In this document: positions 46,400-56,642 of the stretch, piece by piece
Layout: every line of letters begins with the position of its first letter
Position numbering within the stretch: the stretch's first letter is position 1
Source: Thiohalocapsa sp. ML1
GTDB lineage: Bacteria; Pseudomonadota; Gammaproteobacteria; Chromatiales; Chromatiaceae
DNA: 64,000 nt
NCBI RefSeq assembly: GCF_001469165.1
Contig: NZ_JABX01000011.1
Coordinates: 62,001 to 126,000, forward strand
Direction: 5' to 3'
Program-made: the position numbers and the translations under genes
The notes under the pieces: generated by a model
Databases searched by the model: none
The model's input: only the letters and a program-made list of their open reading frames with translations
Told to the model about the DNA's origin: nothing

Positions 46400-46744
46400 A
46401 TGACCTTCAACCTCATTGCCCTGACCTTGCCCGTTGCCCTGTCGCTTGGTCTGATCACCTCTGCCGCGTTGGCCGAGCCGCCTGCAGAGTCCCTGGCCGA
46501 GCGCCAGCAGCGCGTCGCGCTGGAGCTCCAAGCCGAGGATCTGCTCGTGAAGCTCCACCAGAAGCCGCTCACCGCGGAGCTGGAGCCCTGCATCAATGGC
46601 GGCGTGTCGCCGAGCGGGCGCTTCGCGAGCGCCGAGATCGAGTCCGTCGTCGAGCGGCTCGCCGCCGGTGACCTGACCGAGCACCTCGCCGACAGCGGCT
46701 ATTTCCGCGCGTTCAACGAGGGCAAAATCGAGCTGATCGACTGA
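46400..46744 (+). CDS. small exported protein of unknown function
   Basis: 114 residues. A signal peptide (LIALTLPVALSLGLITSAALA, cleavage near AEPPAE) precedes a mature region that is acidic and helical (LAERQQRVALELQAEDLLVK), with one Cys in PCINGGVSPSGRF and a terminal helix. Family not recognised. A near-consensus promoter and a strong terminator enclose it as a single-gene transcript, suggesting high expression. Probably periplasmic. Confidence 0.75.
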   Translation: MTFNLIALTLPVALSLGLITSAALAEPPAESLAERQQRVALELQAEDLLVKLHQKPLTAELEPCINGGVSPSGRFASAEIESVVERLAAGDLTEHLADSGYFRAFNEGKIELID

Positions 46745-46778
46745 GCCTCGCGCGGCCTGGTGCCGCGCCACTCCCAAA

Positions 46779-46815
46779 GCCCGCCCGGCTGTACAGCAGC
46801 CGGGCGGGCTTTTTT
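46779..46815 (+). terminator. rho-independent terminator
   Basis: Perfect 13-bp stem GCCCGCCCGGCTG (46779-46791) paired with 46797-46809, 5-base loop TACAG, then TTTTTT. Confidence 0.95.
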
Positions 46816-47114
46816 GTGCGTTTCGGCGGCTCTGCCGCCGAGCAGGCGCGCCGGGCCGGAGCCCCGAGAGCCGCGGCGCGGGCATCACCACGTTGCGCGG
46901 CCCCGACACGATGGGTCTGCAAACCCGATGCGTTTCCTGGAATCGCCGGAACCCAAAGGCCGCGCGGATGCTCCATACTTGCTGAGGGTGTCTGATTTCT
47001 GTCGCAAGCGGGGCTTGCGTGGTGGGCCGTCCGGCACCCGACTGTGGCCTTTTTGCATGGCGCCCGTGGGCTTTCTGAATGGCGCCTGCGGCCTCTCTAA
47101 ACGGAGTCCTGCCT
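46816..47114. other. intergenic region, nothing assigned
   Basis: About 300 bp before the beta-barrel gene. It contains an imperfect duplication (GCATGGCGCCCGTGGGCTTT / GAATGGCGCCTGCGGCCTCT around 47055-47095) but no supported gene or promoter. Confidence 0.4.
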
Positions 47115-48041
47115 ATGTTGCCGTCTGCCGGGTTGTTTCACCGTCGTCTGTTCCCATCGCTGCTGGGTGCGGCGCTGCTCGCCGCGGGCGGTGCCCAGGC
47201 GCAGCCACCTGGGCGGGCCGCGGGCCTCGGGCTTGAGGCCGGTGCGATATTCGGCCCAGACGCCGGACTCGACGGCGGCGGCGACTTGGCCATGGACGCC
47301 TGGTCGGTGCGCCTGAGCGGGCGGCGCGGGCTCACGCGGGATCTGCGGCTCGGCCTTGCCGGCGGGGTCGGCGAGCAACGCTACCGATTCTCCGGGGAAG
47401 GCGATTTCAGTAGCCTGCGGCCCTGGGAGGACGTGCGCGAGGCGCGGCTCAGCGGCTCGGTGTTCTGGGCGCCAACGGATCGCTGGAACCTGTTCGCGCT
47501 GCCGACGTTGCGCTGGCAGGCCGAGACTGGCGCGTCCTTGAGCGACGGACAGGTCGGCGGGCTGCTCGCCGCGGCGAGCTACCGCTTCAACGACCGTTTG
47601 AGTCTCGGCCCCGGCTTCGGCGTGTTCTCCGGGCTGGAGGAAGACGCCGACCTCTTCCCGATTCTCGCCGTGGACTGGCGCATCACTGACCGGCTGAGCC
47701 TCACCACCGGCCGCGGCTTCGCCGCCACGCGCGGCCCCGGCCTGGCGCTGAGCTGGGCCGCGAACGACCGGTGGTCCTTGAGCCTCACCGGCCGCTACGA
47801 GAAAGAGCGCTTCCGCCTCGACGACCGCGGCGTCGCCCCCGGCGGCGTGGGGCAGACGACCGCGACGCCGATCTACGTCGCCGTGACCCGCAAGCTCGGC
47901 AATCTCGGCTCGCTGAGCGCGGTGGCCGGCATGCGCTTGAACGGCTCGCTGCGCCTGGAGGACAGCGGCGGCGATCTGTTGGAGCGCACCGACGTGGACG
48001 ATGCGCCCTTCGCCGGGGCGACCTTCGACCTGCGCTTCTGA
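47115..48041 (+). CDS. outer-membrane beta-barrel protein (DUF6268-like)
   Basis: 308 residues. A signal peptide (FPSLLGAALLAAGGAQAQ) is followed by amphipathic strands in hairpins (WSVRLSGRRGLTRDLRLGLA, RLSLTTGRGFAATRGPGLAL) and a final strand ending in Phe (FAGATFDLRF), as Bam substrates do. It looks like a 12-strand or similar barrel of the uncharacterised DUF6268 kind; the ligand is unknown. GGAG lies 8 bases before the ATG. Convergent with the Kef-type antiporter gene. Confidence 0.72.
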   Translation: MLPSAGLFHRRLFPSLLGAALLAAGGAQAQPPGRAAGLGLEAGAIFGPDAGLDGGGDLAMDAWSVRLSGRRGLTRDLRLGLAGGVGEQRYRFSGEGDFSSLRPWEDVREARLSGSVFWAPTDRWNLFALPTLRWQAETGASLSDGQVGGLLAAASYRFNDRLSLGPGFGVFSGLEEDADLFPILAVDWRITDRLSLTTGRGFAATRGPGLALSWAANDRWSLSLTGRYEKERFRLDDRGVAPGGVGQTTATPIYVAVTRKLGNLGSLSAVAGMRLNGSLRLEDSGGDLLERTDVDDAPFAGATFDLRF

Positions 48042-48053
48042 TCGGCGCCGCGG

Positions 48054-49835
48054 CTACGCAGGGCCGTCCGGCTTCGCGCCGGCCTCGGCGCGCGGCTTCG
48101 GTACGCTCGCCAGCACCTCCAGCTCCGAGCGCACCAGCGCATAGTCCTTGCCGCGGGCGTCGGTGAGCATGTGGTCGGTCTCGTCCTCCGAGATGCCGAG
48201 CGCGTTCAGGGTCTCCGCCGCGAGCTTGAGGCTCGCCTCCACGGCCTCCGGGAAGGCGCGGGTGGCCCCGGCGCGATTCAGTGCGTCGCAGGCGACGAGG
48301 TCCCGTGCACGCGCGACGATGCTCACCTGCGGCGAGCGGGCGCGGATCAGCCGCGTGGCCTCGACGGCCGCCTGCGGATCATCGATGGTGAGCACCACGA
48401 GGTCCGCGCGCTCCACGCGGGCGGCCTCGAGTAGGTGCGGATCGCCGATGTCGCCGTAGTACACCGGATAGCCTTCCTCCCGCCACTTGGACACCAGTGC
48501 CGGGTTCGGGTCGAAGGCGATGTAGTCGATGCCGTGGCTGGACAGGATCGTGCCGATGGTGTGCCCGACGCGCCCGTAGCCCGCGATGACGACACGCGGC
48601 CCGTCTTGGTTGCCGGCGGCGGGAGCGGGCCCGTAGTGGAAGTGCTCGTCCACGTCGTCCGCCGCGTCGCCGGCCAGGCGATTGCCGAGCCGAGTCAAAA
48701 GCGGCGTCGCCAGCATGCTGAGCGAGATGACGGCGACCGCCAGCACGAAGGTCCGGTCGTCGATGATGCCGAGCGCCTTCGCGGCGCCGAACAGCACGAA
48801 GCCGAACTCCCCCGCCTGCCCGAGCTGAAACGCGACCCGCAGCGCCACCGCCCGGGCGGTGCCGAACCACAGGCACAGCCGGTAGATCAGGGCCACCTTG
48901 ATGAGCAGGAGCGCGGCGAGATGCACGGCGAAGGTGACGGGCGCCTCCAGCAGCACGCCCAAGTCCACCGACATGCCCACCGCGACGAAGAACAGGCTCA
49001 TCAAGAGCCCCTTGTGCGGCTCGACGCTCGCCTGGATCTGCACGCTGTAGCGCGAGCCGGACAGCAGCATGCCCATCAGGAAGGCGCCGAGCGCCATGGA
49101 CATGCCGGCCTCTTCCATGGCCCAGGCGGCGAGGAGCACGGCGGCGAGGGTGGTCAGGAAGAACGCCTCGCGGTTGTATTGCCGGGCCAGCCAGTCCAGC
49201 ACCCGCGGCACCAGCACGCGCCCCGCCAGCACCACCACCGCCAGCATGCCGGCCACCACCGCGGCCTGCCGCCACAGCGCCTCGCCCGCCGGCAGCGGGC
49301 CGGCTCCCGCGAACAGCGGCAGAAACGCAATCATCGGCACCACCGCGAGGTCCTGCATCAGCAGGATCGAGAACGCCATCTGCCCGTGCCGGGTCGCGAC
49401 CTCCTGCTGCTCGTAGAGCGTCTGCATGACGAGCGCGGTGGAGCTCAGCGCCAGTGCAAGCCCCATTAGCAACGCCACCGGCCAGTTGTCCAGGCTCGGG
49501 CGGAAGTAGAGCGTCAGCACCGCTGCGGTGATGAGGATCTGCGCCGAGCCGAGCCCGAACAGCGTCCGGCGCATCTCCCACAGCCGCCGCGGGTGCATCT
49601 CCAGCCCGATGACGAAGAGCAAGAGCACGACGCCGAGCTCGGTGAAGTGCCGCAGGTCGTCGACGTGACTCGTGATCGACGGCCCCGGAAAATGCGGGCC
49701 GATGAGCACCCCGGCCACCAGGAGTCCCAGGATGGAGCCCAGGCCGAAGCGGCGAAACAGCGCCACCGCGGCGGCGGCGACCACCAGCAGCACGACGGCG
49801 GAATGGACGAAGGATGACGGGTCCAATAGCGGCAA
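48054..49835 (-). CDS. Kef-type cation:proton antiporter (CPA2) with TrkA-N domain
   Basis: 593 residues. The membrane part (about 1-385) has 12-13 helices, with the CPA2 core FTELGVVLLLFVIGLEMHPR and QAGEFGFVLFGAAKAL. The cytoplasmic part is a TrkA-N/RCK domain with the Rossmann motif VIAGYGRVGHTIGTILSS and a bound-nucleotide acidic end FDPNP. Such proteins export K+ or Na+ in exchange for H+ (KefB/KefC/YbaL family); the C-terminal ~50 residues are extra. The start is TTG at 49835, directly beside a CTAGGGG repeat array; an internal start is possible. Confidence 0.92.
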   Translation of the reverse strand: MPLLDPSSFVHSAVVLLVVAAAAVALFRRFGLGSILGLLVAGVLIGPHFPGPSITSHVDDLRHFTELGVVLLLFVIGLEMHPRRLWEMRRTLFGLGSAQILITAAVLTLYFRPSLDNWPVALLMGLALALSSTALVMQTLYEQQEVATRHGQMAFSILLMQDLAVVPMIAFLPLFAGAGPLPAGEALWRQAAVVAGMLAVVVLAGRVLVPRVLDWLARQYNREAFFLTTLAAVLLAAWAMEEAGMSMALGAFLMGMLLSGSRYSVQIQASVEPHKGLLMSLFFVAVGMSVDLGVLLEAPVTFAVHLAALLLIKVALIYRLCLWFGTARAVALRVAFQLGQAGEFGFVLFGAAKALGIIDDRTFVLAVAVISLSMLATPLLTRLGNRLAGDAADDVDEHFHYGPAPAAGNQDGPRVVIAGYGRVGHTIGTILSSHGIDYIAFDPNPALVSKWREEGYPVYYGDIGDPHLLEAARVERADLVVLTIDDPQAAVEATRLIRARSPQVSIVARARDLVACDALNRAGATRAFPEAVEASLKLAAETLNALGISEDETDHMLTDARGKDYALVRSELEVLASVPKPRAEAGAKPDGPA

Positions 49836-49841
49836 CCAGGA

Positions 49842-49907
49842 ACTAGGGGCTAGGGGCTAGGAACCAGGGGCTAGGAACCAGGGGCTAGGGGCTAGGGGCT
49901 AGGGAGG
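49842..49907. repeat. CTAGGGG-type heptamer array
   Basis: About eight units such as AACTAGGGGCTAGGGGCTAG mixed with AACCAGG units, immediately upstream of the antiporter start. It is the inverted form of the array at 45211. Confidence 0.85.
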
Positions 49908-49908
49908 C

Positions 49909-50040
49909 CTCGACTCAGACCGACGAGTCGTGCTCATCGCTATCGAAATCGAAATCGAACCGAGCGGCAACCGATCCCGATCCCGACGCACCTCGCCAGT
50001 CCTACGCCCCGTCCAAACTTGACTCATCTGCACGCATTTG
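49909..50040 (-). repeat. dispersed element B, copy 4 (inverted)
   Basis: Reverse complement of the element at 32453: AGACCGACGAGTCGTGCTCA, the core ATCGCTATCGAAATCGAAAT and the end AAACTTGACTCATCTGCACG. A shorter piece of the same end is at 50951-50976. Confidence 0.85.
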
Positions 50041-50070
50041 GCGCAGCTTACCCAGCAGCTTACGATACCT

Positions 50071-50148
50071 GAGCCGAGGGCCGAGGGCCGAGGGCCGAGG
50101 GCCGAGGGCAGAGGGCAGAGGGAGCCCTCCTCGGCCCTCGCCCCTTGG
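50071..50148. repeat. heptamer repeat array
   Basis: Four or more GCCGAGG units, two GCAGAGG variants, then the inverted GCCCTCCTCGGCCCTCGCCC block. Same family as at 2512. It sits between two divergent genes. Confidence 0.85.
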
Positions 50149-50417
50149 ACCAGGCGCTCGTGCCCGCGGTGGCGCGGTCGCCGTGCGCGCTGTTTTAGAC
50201 CGCCGCTGGGGCGTGGGGCTATCTTCACGGGCCGCGCTCGTCCATCATCGACGCCACAGCGACTGCGGTCGTCGTCGACGCCGGGGTGGATGTCTGCAAC
50301 CGGTACACTCGTCAACCAGGTCAGCGTGGCGGAACCCGACGTGGGCCATCGCTATCGCTATCGACGCTGGGCGACCTTGCTCAACACAAGTGCTCTGGCC
50401 TGATGCGGGTAGGCGCA
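50149..50417. other. intergenic region, nothing assigned
   Basis: 270 bp between a heptamer array and a hexamer-periodic block. A short run of CGCTATCGCTATCGACGC (about 50350) resembles the element B core. No gene supported. Confidence 0.4.
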
Positions 50418-50478
50418 GATTACGATCCCGATTTCGATCCCGACGAAGGCGCGGCTGAACGTAAGCGTCTGGGGATCA
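50418..50478 (+). repeat. hexamer-periodic repeat related to element B
   Basis: GATCCCGATTTCGATCCCGA with the tail GGCGCGGCTGAACGTAAGCG, matching the block at 36815. Confidence 0.7.
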
Positions 50479-50545
50479 GTTGTTTCTTGAACGGTTCCTA
50501 ACGAACAGGGCGGCCTGAGCTGGATGCTCGACCGCGCCCCGATGC

Positions 50546-50833
50546 TTGCGGAGTCTGCGACCCTTGGACTGGAAGATCTTCTTGACCGTCTTCGCGACGG
50601 TGTTCGTCGCCGAGCTCGGCGACAAGACGCAACTGGCGACGCTGCTTTTCGCCGCCGATAAGGAGGTCGGCAAGTGGCTGGTGTTCATCGGCGCGTCGCT
50701 CGCGCTGATCGCCACCAGTGCGATCGGCGTGCTGGCTGGCGGGCTCGTGGCGCAATACGTGAGCCCGCGCATGCTGCAGATCGTCGCTGGCATCGGCTTC
50801 ATCGCCATCGGGATCTGGACGCTATGGAAGTAG
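50546..50833 (+). CDS. half-size TMEM165/GDT1 (UPF0016) membrane protein
   Basis: 95 residues with three membrane helices and one copy of the family signature, FVAELGDKTQLATLLFAA (ExGDK-T). GDT1 proteins transport Mn2+/Ca2+; full-length members have two such motifs in six helices, whereas half-size members pair with a partner. No second half follows here, so a homodimer or a distant partner is implied. The start is TTG (50546 or 50564), with no clear ATG. A manganese riboswitch, which often controls this family, is not recognisable upstream. Confidence 0.88.
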   Translation: MRSLRPLDWKIFLTVFATVFVAELGDKTQLATLLFAADKEVGKWLVFIGASLALIATSAIGVLAGGLVAQYVSPRMLQIVAGIGFIAIGIWTLWK

Positions 50834-50880
50834 TTGAGGCGTATCAATTTCCGGTATGGTGGCCGTCGCCGCAGGAGGAA

Positions 50881-50927
50881 CCAGGGGCCAAGGGCCAAGG
50901 AGTGCTCCCTTGGCCCTTGGCCCTTTT
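50881..50927. repeat. heptamer repeat array (GGCCAAG type)
   Basis: CCAGGGGCCAAGGGCCAAGG then TGCTCCCTTGGCCCTTGGCC: inverted heptamer blocks after the GDT1 gene. Confidence 0.85.
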
Positions 50928-51072
50928 GCCTGCAAGCGCCGTGTCGTCGTGACACTTGACTCATCTGCAAACACTCGGCGCCGTCAGGGGTCAGCGGACG
51001 CCCGGCCGGTGCCCGCCGGCGGTCTCGGCGATCCCTGAGAATCAAACCATTTGAACCCCGGTCGGCCCCCTC

Positions 51073-51957
51073 ATGTGTGAGCTCTTCGCGATGTCGAGCC
51101 GGATGCCGGCGACGCTCGGCTTCTCGCTGGAGCGGCTCGCCCGCCGCGGCGGTGCGGAGGGCCCGCACCGCGACGGCTGGGGCATCGCGCTCTATGAAGG
51201 CCCGGATTGCCTGCTGCTGCGCGAGCCGCGGGCGGCGAGCGAGAGCCCGCTGCTGCGCTTCATGGAGCACCAGGGTTGGCGCACCCGCATGGCGCTGTCG
51301 CACATCCGCCTCGCCACCTTCGGCGACCGGTCGCTGAAGAACACCCAGCCGTTCCTGCGCGAGCTCGGCGGGCGCATGCACGTGTTTGCGCACAACGGCG
51401 ACCTGCCGGCGCTGCTCGCGATGCCCGATGATCCGCTGCAGCCGTTCCGGCCGGCGGGCGATACGGACTCGGAGCGCGCCTTCTGCGGCCTGTTGTCGCG
51501 CCTCGCGCCCCTGTGGCGGGATGCGGGCGGTGCGGTGCCGGCGCTCGCGGAGCGGCTCGCTGTCATTGCCGCCCATGCCGCCGAGCTGCGGGCCGTGGGC
51601 CCCGCCAATTTCCTCTATGCGGACGCCGATGCGCTGTTCGTGCACGCCGACCGCCGCACCCAGCGCGACGGGCGCCTGCAGCCACCGGGGCTGTACCTCT
51701 TGCAGCGCTGCTGCTGGCGCGCGGCCCCGGAGCTGGCAGAGGCCGGCGTGGAGCTGCAGACGGTCCGCCAGGACGTGGCGCTCGTGGCAAGCACGCCGCT
51801 GACGGATGAGCTCTGGCAGCCCTTGGGCGAAGGCGATCTGATCGCCCTTGCCGGCGGCGTCTGCTTCGACGCGAAGGGCCGGCTGGCGGCACCGGAGCAG
51901 GTCTCCGGGGTGGCGCCCACGCCGCTGCCGGCGGCAGCCTTCGGCCCCTTGTGCTAG
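51073..51957 (+). CDS. class II glutamine amidotransferase (YafJ-like)
   Basis: 294 residues. The start MCELFAMSS provides the N-terminal Cys nucleophile (Cys2 after Met removal). Other family segments are GPHRDGWGIALYEGP, LSHIRLATFGDR, VFAHNGDLP and the later SERAFCGLL. It is an Ntn-hydrolase that cleaves glutamine; acceptor unknown (YafJ/DUG3-like members act on peptides or unknown amides). Convergent with the response regulator gene 51954, overlapping by 4 bp at their stops. Confidence 0.9.
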   Translation: MCELFAMSSRMPATLGFSLERLARRGGAEGPHRDGWGIALYEGPDCLLLREPRAASESPLLRFMEHQGWRTRMALSHIRLATFGDRSLKNTQPFLRELGGRMHVFAHNGDLPALLAMPDDPLQPFRPAGDTDSERAFCGLLSRLAPLWRDAGGAVPALAERLAVIAAHAAELRAVGPANFLYADADALFVHADRRTQRDGRLQPPGLYLLQRCCWRAAPELAEAGVELQTVRQDVALVASTPLTDELWQPLGEGDLIALAGGVCFDAKGRLAAPEQVSGVAPTPLPAAAFGPLC

Positions 51958-52358
51958 CCCCCGGGTGTCGAGTCCGCGACGGCCGCCGTCGCGATCAGGT
52001 CGGCAACGGCGGCGAGCAAGCGCTTGGGGTCCACCGGCTTGGTCAGCACCGCGGCGCCGCCCGCGGCCCGGCAGAGGGTCGTGACCTTGTCGTCGGCGCT
52101 GCCGGTGACGAAGAGCACGGGCGTGTGCTCCAGGCCCGGCTGCGACTTGATGCGCCGGCACACATCGGGGCCGTCCAGGTCCGGCATCATCACGTCCAGC
52201 AGCACCGCCTTCGGCTGATCCCGCACCGCGATCTCGACGGCCCGCAGGCCGCTGCGGGTGGCCTTGACGTGGTAGTGCGGCCGGAGGATGTTGTTCAGCA
52301 CGTGTAGGTTGGTGATGCTGTCATCGGCGATCAGGACCACCGGTTGCTCTTCCGTCAT
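51954..52358 (-). CDS. single-domain response regulator
   Basis: 134 residues, one REC domain and no output domain. Phosphate acceptor Asp55 in [13 protein letters not shown], acidic pair Asp12-Asp13, Thr in LFVTGSA and Lys in VLTKPVDP. It is encoded just downstream of, and overlapping, the hybrid kinase gene by 38 bp, so it is probably the kinase's phosphorelay partner. A CheY-like protein of this kind acts by protein contact rather than DNA binding. Confidence 0.93.
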   Translation of the reverse strand: MTEEQPVVLIADDSITNLHVLNNILRPHYHVKATRSGLRAVEIAVRDQPKAVLLDVMMPDLDGPDVCRRIKSQPGLEHTPVLFVTGSADDKVTTLCRAAGGAAVLTKPVDPKRLLAAVADLIATAAVADSTPGG

Positions 52359-55300
52359 TGCTCGTCTCCTGGACTGCCGGGGTCGAGTCGTGGAGCCCGC
52401 GTTCTGCGCGCATGCGCGCCTTGAGCGCCACGAGGGCCGCCTGAGCCGCAGTGTAGTCGAACTCATCGACCGATTGTGCCAGCCGCTGCGCCAGCCCGTG
52501 TAGGTGCCGGTTGTGCCCCAAGACCGCGGCGAGCTGTGCGGCCGTCTCCACCGCGTCGGCGTCGTCCGCGTCGAGCAGCGCGTGCAGCCGCTCCACCAAG
52601 GCCTCGGCGCCGACCGTTGGGGTTGCGTCGCCGCCCGTGCCCAGGCGGCCGAGTGGCGCTGCCAATTCCGCCAGCGCCGCTGCCGCGGCGGTGAGCTCGA
52701 ACATCTGCACCCGGCGACTCAGCGCCGCCGTGCGGCGGCCGAGGTCGCTGTCGTCCCCGACCGCGGCGGCGAGCGCAGCGGCGACGGACAGGGCCTCGGC
52801 ATCGCCGTTGCGCAGCAATTCGCCCAACTGCGCGGCTAGGTTGCGGCAGCGGTCGGCCTGTTCCGGCGTCAGCCGCGGCAGGTCGCGACAAGGGGCAGGC
52901 GGCTCGATGGTCGCTGGCGCGAGCCGGCGCAACGACTCGGCGAGACGCTCGACCCCTTGCTCGATGACGCGGGCATGGGCGTCGAGCGCCTCGCCCTCCG
53001 CGCCGGACCGGATGGCGTCTTCCAACCGCGCGGCGTCCGCGGCGAGCTCGGCGAGCCGCAGGTTGCCGGCCACCCCCTTCAGCGTGTGCACGAGCCGCCG
53101 AGCGGCGTCTTGGCGCGGTGCCGCGCAGGCGGCCGCGAGCTTGCTGCCAAAGTCCCGGTACTCTTCGCACAAGCGCCCGAGCATCGAACGGCGCAGCGGC
53201 GTCGGCGCGGCGGCTCGTCCGGCCTCCGTCGCCGCTGCCGACGCGGCGGCCGACGGCATCGGCAGGGCCGGTTTGCGCGCCCACTGGGCGAGCGTTGCGA
53301 ACAGCTCATGCACGTCCACAGGTTTGGTCAGGTGATCGTCCATGCCCGCGGCGAGCGCCCGGCTGCGATCCGCCGGTCGCGCGTCGGCGCTCATCGCGAT
53401 GATCGGGAGCCGGGCACGGCCGGGCTCGGCGCGGATCAGGCGCGTCGCCGCATAGCCGTCCAGCTCGGGCATCTCGATATCCATCAGCACCGCGGCATAC
53501 TCGCCCGTGAGCGCCTTGTCGACGGCTTCCCGGCCATTGGTCGCGATGTCCACCTGGAGTCCGGCCGCGGTCAGGATCTCCACCGCGAGCTCGCGGTTGA
53601 TGGCATGGTCCTCGGCGAGCAGCACACGCGCGTTCCGGAGCTGCTCCAGGTCCCGAGGGTCGCCGAGCCGTCGCCGCTGCGGCACCGGCAAGGCGGACCC
53701 GTCGGCGGGCTCCAGCATGGCCACCTCGTAGATGGCGGCGGCGCTCACCGGCTTGGCGAGGCAGGCGAGGACGTCGACGTCGCGGACGGCGGCGGCGAGG
53801 TCCTGCTCGCCGTAGGCGGTGACGAAGACCAGGCGCGGTTTCGGCAGCAACTGCTGCTCCGCGGCGATGGCCCGCGCGACGTCCGGCCCGTCGCGGCCCG
53901 GCATGCGCCAGTCGAGGAAGACGAGGTCGTAGGGGTCGGCTTTGGTACAGGCCTCGCGCAATGCCTCAAGGGCGGTGTCGCCGTCCACGGCAGTGCCGAC
54001 GCGAAGCCCAAAGGACTCCACCATCATCGCCAGGATGCCGCGCGCCGTGGCGTTGTCGTCCACGACGAGCACGCGCCGGTCCCGTGGCAGCGCGCGGCGC
54101 TCAGGCCCGGCCTGCTGCTGGCGGCCGAAGCGCGCGGTGCAATGGAAGGTGCTGCCGACGCCGGGCTCGCTCTCCACCCAGATGCGCCCGCCCATCATAT
54201 CGGTGAGCCGTTTGCAGATGGCGAGCCCGAGGCCGGTGCCGCCGAAGCGGCGGGACTTGGAGCTGTCCGCCTGATAGAAGGCATCGAACAACTGTGCCTG
54301 CTCTGCCGCTGATAGCCCGATGCCGGTGTCGCTGACGGAGAAGCGCAGCATTAATTGATCGGTGCCGTGCTCGGCGGTACGCACGCGCAGGATCACCTCC
54401 CCCTGCTCCGTAAACTTGACCGCGTTGTTGCCGAGGTTGATTAGGATCTGGGAAAGCCGGAGCGCGTCCCCCACCAGCGCCATCGGCAGGTCCGCCGGCG
54501 CGTCCAGCAGCAGCTCCAGGCCCTTGCGCTGGGCCTGCGGCGCGATGCTGCCGACCACGGCCTGGAGCACGTCCTCCAGCCGAAAGGGCGCGCTGTCGAG
54601 CTCCAGCTCCCCGGACTCCAGGCGCGCGTAGTTCAGGATGTCGTTGATGCTGCCGAGCAGCTCGTGGGCGGCCGCGTGCGCGCGGTCGACGTAGTCGCGC
54701 TCGCGCTTGGGCAGCTCGCCCGCGAGCGCGAGATGGGTCATGCCGAGGATGGCGTTGATGGGCGTGCGGATCTCATGGCCCATGTTGGCAAGAAACGCCG
54801 TCTTCGCTCGACTCGCCGCCTGCGCGCGGTCGCGGGCGCGCCGCAGCGCCGCCTCACTCTGCTTGCGGTCGGTGACGTCGTGGGCGATGCCGCACAGCCC
54901 GTAGGGCCGGCCCTGCGCGTCCAGCAGCGGGAACTTGTAGGTGTCGAGCACGATTTCGTGGCCGTGCACGATGCGGGCATCCTCGTAGTGGCGCGGCTCG
55001 TTCTGGTCGAGCACGACCTCATCCTCGCGCGCCATCTCGGCGGCCACCTCGGGCGCAAACAGCGCATCGTCGCCGAAGCCCAGGACATCGGCCTCGGACA
55101 GGCGCGCGAGCTCGCACCAGCGGTCGTTCACCAGCTTGTAGCGACCCTGGCGGTCCTTGACGTGGATCAGCATGGGCGAGTTGTCGAGGATCGCCTTGAG
55201 CTCCTCGCGCGAGCGCCGCAGCGCCTCGGTGCGCTCACGGACCTGCTGCTCCAGGTGCAGCCCGTGCTGTTCCATCTCGGCGCGGGCGTGGGCCAGATCC

Positions 55301-56445
55301 TCGGCGAGGCTCAGCGCCGCGGCCCGGCCCGCGTGCAGTTGCTCTGCGCGCGCCTGGCTCGCCGCCCGCGCGGCGCTCGCGCGATGGTGCTCCAGCGCCT
55401 GCGCGGCGAGCCCCTCGACGAGCCCACCGAGGAACCGCAGCAGCGTGCCGAGGCGCTCGTGGGTCAAGCAGGTGCCGAGGGCCGCGGCCCGCCCGGCGGG
55501 GTCCGCTGCGGCGAGCCGGAAACCGGCGATGCAGAGACTGGCGACGTGCTGTTGATGCACGCGCAGCGCCATGGCGGCGGTGGAGCGGCCGTCGTTGCAG
55601 GGCAGCAGCGCATAGTCGCCGGTGGCGCCGCCGGCGCAGAGCCGCTCCAGCACCGCGGGCACGCAATCGCGCGCGTCGGGGTCGCGGCGCTTGGCGGCGG
55701 CGCGCGCGAGCTCGCGGCCGTGCGCGTCCAGCACCAGCGCCGTGAGGCCGGTGCCGGCGCAAAAGTCCCGCAGCAGGGGCTCCAGTGCGGCGGCGCGCAG
55801 GAGCTCGCCCGGCGCCGGGTCCGTCGTGCCGGCAGCGTCGTGGTCGGCGGCGAGGGCCGACGGCGGCTCCGGCGCTGCGTCCGCCGCAGGGTGGGGCGGC
55901 GGCATGCCCGCCGCTGCGGCGAGGCGGTTCGCCTCCTGCTTGAGCTCCACGATGCGCTGCTCGCGGTCCACCGCGAGCCGCTCCAGCCGCTCCGCCTCTT
56001 CGATGCGCCGTTGCAGCAGCGCGCGCTCGCGGATGGCCTGCTCGGCCCGTTCGCGCTCGCGCAGGTCGCGCATGACGGCGATGGCGTAGGCGCGGCCATG
56101 GCGCTCGAAGCGGCCGAGCCGGATCTCCACCGGGATCGACTCGCCGGTCTTGGTCAGCGCGTGCAGGTAGCGCCCGGCGGCGGCCATGTTGCGCGGGTGC
56201 TGGGCCGTCATGAAGCCACGGCGCTGATGCTGGTGGGGGGCGTGCAGCACCGCCGGCAGCAGCACCTCCACGGGCTGGCGCAGCAGCTCGCGGCGGGCGT
56301 AGCCGAGCAGGGTGCACGCCTCCTGGTTGATCAGGACGATGCGCCCGGCCATGTTGACGAGCAGGATCGCGTCCGGAGCGGCGTCGAAGATCGCGCGCAA
56401 CTGCGCGTCTTGCGTGCGTTGGGGCGGGGTCAGCGGCATGGCCAC
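52321..56445 (-). CDS. large hybrid sensor histidine kinase (PAS-PocR-PAS-HK-REC-REC-Hpt)
   Basis: 1374 residues, no membrane segment, so probably cytoplasmic. In order: PAS (about 10-130), a coiled coil, a PocR-type sensory domain (about 225-330, [16 protein letters not shown] and [13 protein letters not shown]), a coiled coil, PAS (about 425-540), HisKA with [20 protein letters not shown], HATPase with the N box [15 protein letters not shown] and G boxes [16 protein letters not shown]. Then two REC domains ([25 protein letters not shown]) and an Hpt domain with [13 protein letters not shown]. The BarA-like relay His-Asp-Asp-His is complete. The start is GTG 56445 or ATG 56439. Confidence 0.93.
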   Translation of the reverse strand: MAMPLTPPQRTQDAQLRAIFDAAPDAILLVNMAGRIVLINQEACTLLGYARRELLRQPVEVLLPAVLHAPHQHQRRGFMTAQHPRNMAAAGRYLHALTKTGESIPVEIRLGRFERHGRAYAIAVMRDLRERERAEQAIRERALLQRRIEEAERLERLAVDREQRIVELKQEANRLAAAAGMPPPHPAADAAPEPPSALAADHDAAGTTDPAPGELLRAAALEPLLRDFCAGTGLTALVLDAHGRELARAAAKRRDPDARDCVPAVLERLCAGGATGDYALLPCNDGRSTAAMALRVHQQHVASLCIAGFRLAAADPAGRAAALGTCLTHERLGTLLRFLGGLVEGLAAQALEHHRASAARAASQARAEQLHAGRAAALSLAEDLAHARAEMEQHGLHLEQQVRERTEALRRSREELKAILDNSPMLIHVKDRQGRYKLVNDRWCELARLSEADVLGFGDDALFAPEVAAEMAREDEVVLDQNEPRHYEDARIVHGHEIVLDTYKFPLLDAQGRPYGLCGIAHDVTDRKQSEAALRRARDRAQAASRAKTAFLANMGHEIRTPINAILGMTHLALAGELPKRERDYVDRAHAAAHELLGSINDILNYARLESGELELDSAPFRLEDVLQAVVGSIAPQAQRKGLELLLDAPADLPMALVGDALRLSQILINLGNNAVKFTEQGEVILRVRTAEHGTDQLMLRFSVSDTGIGLSAAEQAQLFDAFYQADSSKSRRFGGTGLGLAICKRLTDMMGGRIWVESEPGVGSTFHCTARFGRQQQAGPERRALPRDRRVLVVDDNATARGILAMMVESFGLRVGTAVDGDTALEALREACTKADPYDLVFLDWRMPGRDGPDVARAIAAEQQLLPKPRLVFVTAYGEQDLAAAVRDVDVLACLAKPVSAAAIYEVAMLEPADGSALPVPQRRRLGDPRDLEQLRNARVLLAEDHAINRELAVEILTAAGLQVDIATNGREAVDKALTGEYAAVLMDIEMPELDGYAATRLIRAEPGRARLPIIAMSADARPADRSRALAAGMDDHLTKPVDVHELFATLAQWARKPALPMPSAAASAAATEAGRAAAPTPLRRSMLGRLCEEYRDFGSKLAAACAAPRQDAARRLVHTLKGVAGNLRLAELAADAARLEDAIRSGAEGEALDAHARVIEQGVERLAESLRRLAPATIEPPAPCRDLPRLTPEQADRCRNLAAQLGELLRNGDAEALSVAAALAAAVGDDSDLGRRTAALSRRVQMFELTAAAAALAELAAPLGRLGTGGDATPTVGAEALVERLHALLDADDADAVETAAQLAAVLGHNRHLHGLAQRLAQSVDEFDYTAAQAALVALKARMRAERGLHDSTPAVQETSNDGRATGGPDRR

Positions 56446-56642
56446 GGGGCGGCGCGGCGGCCGGCTCCTACGGGGGCGGCGCGGGTGGTTGAGATCAGGC
56501 GCCGCATGTGGGGGCCTGTCTGGGCTTGAGGTGGATTGTCATCGTGGGCGGCTACCCGATCGGGCTTGCCCAGGGAGGCTCGCAGCCCGCGAGCGGCGCG
56601 CTGTCGAGCCTTCCGTGGCTATGCACCGTGCGGTGTGCCGGA

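Noticed and set aside
54664-56529. 621-codon open frame on the plus strand opposite the hybrid kinase
   Set aside because: The kinase on the other strand has clear domains along its whole length. The plus-strand frame has only the Val/Gln/Arg/Gly-rich composition of antisense high-GC DNA.
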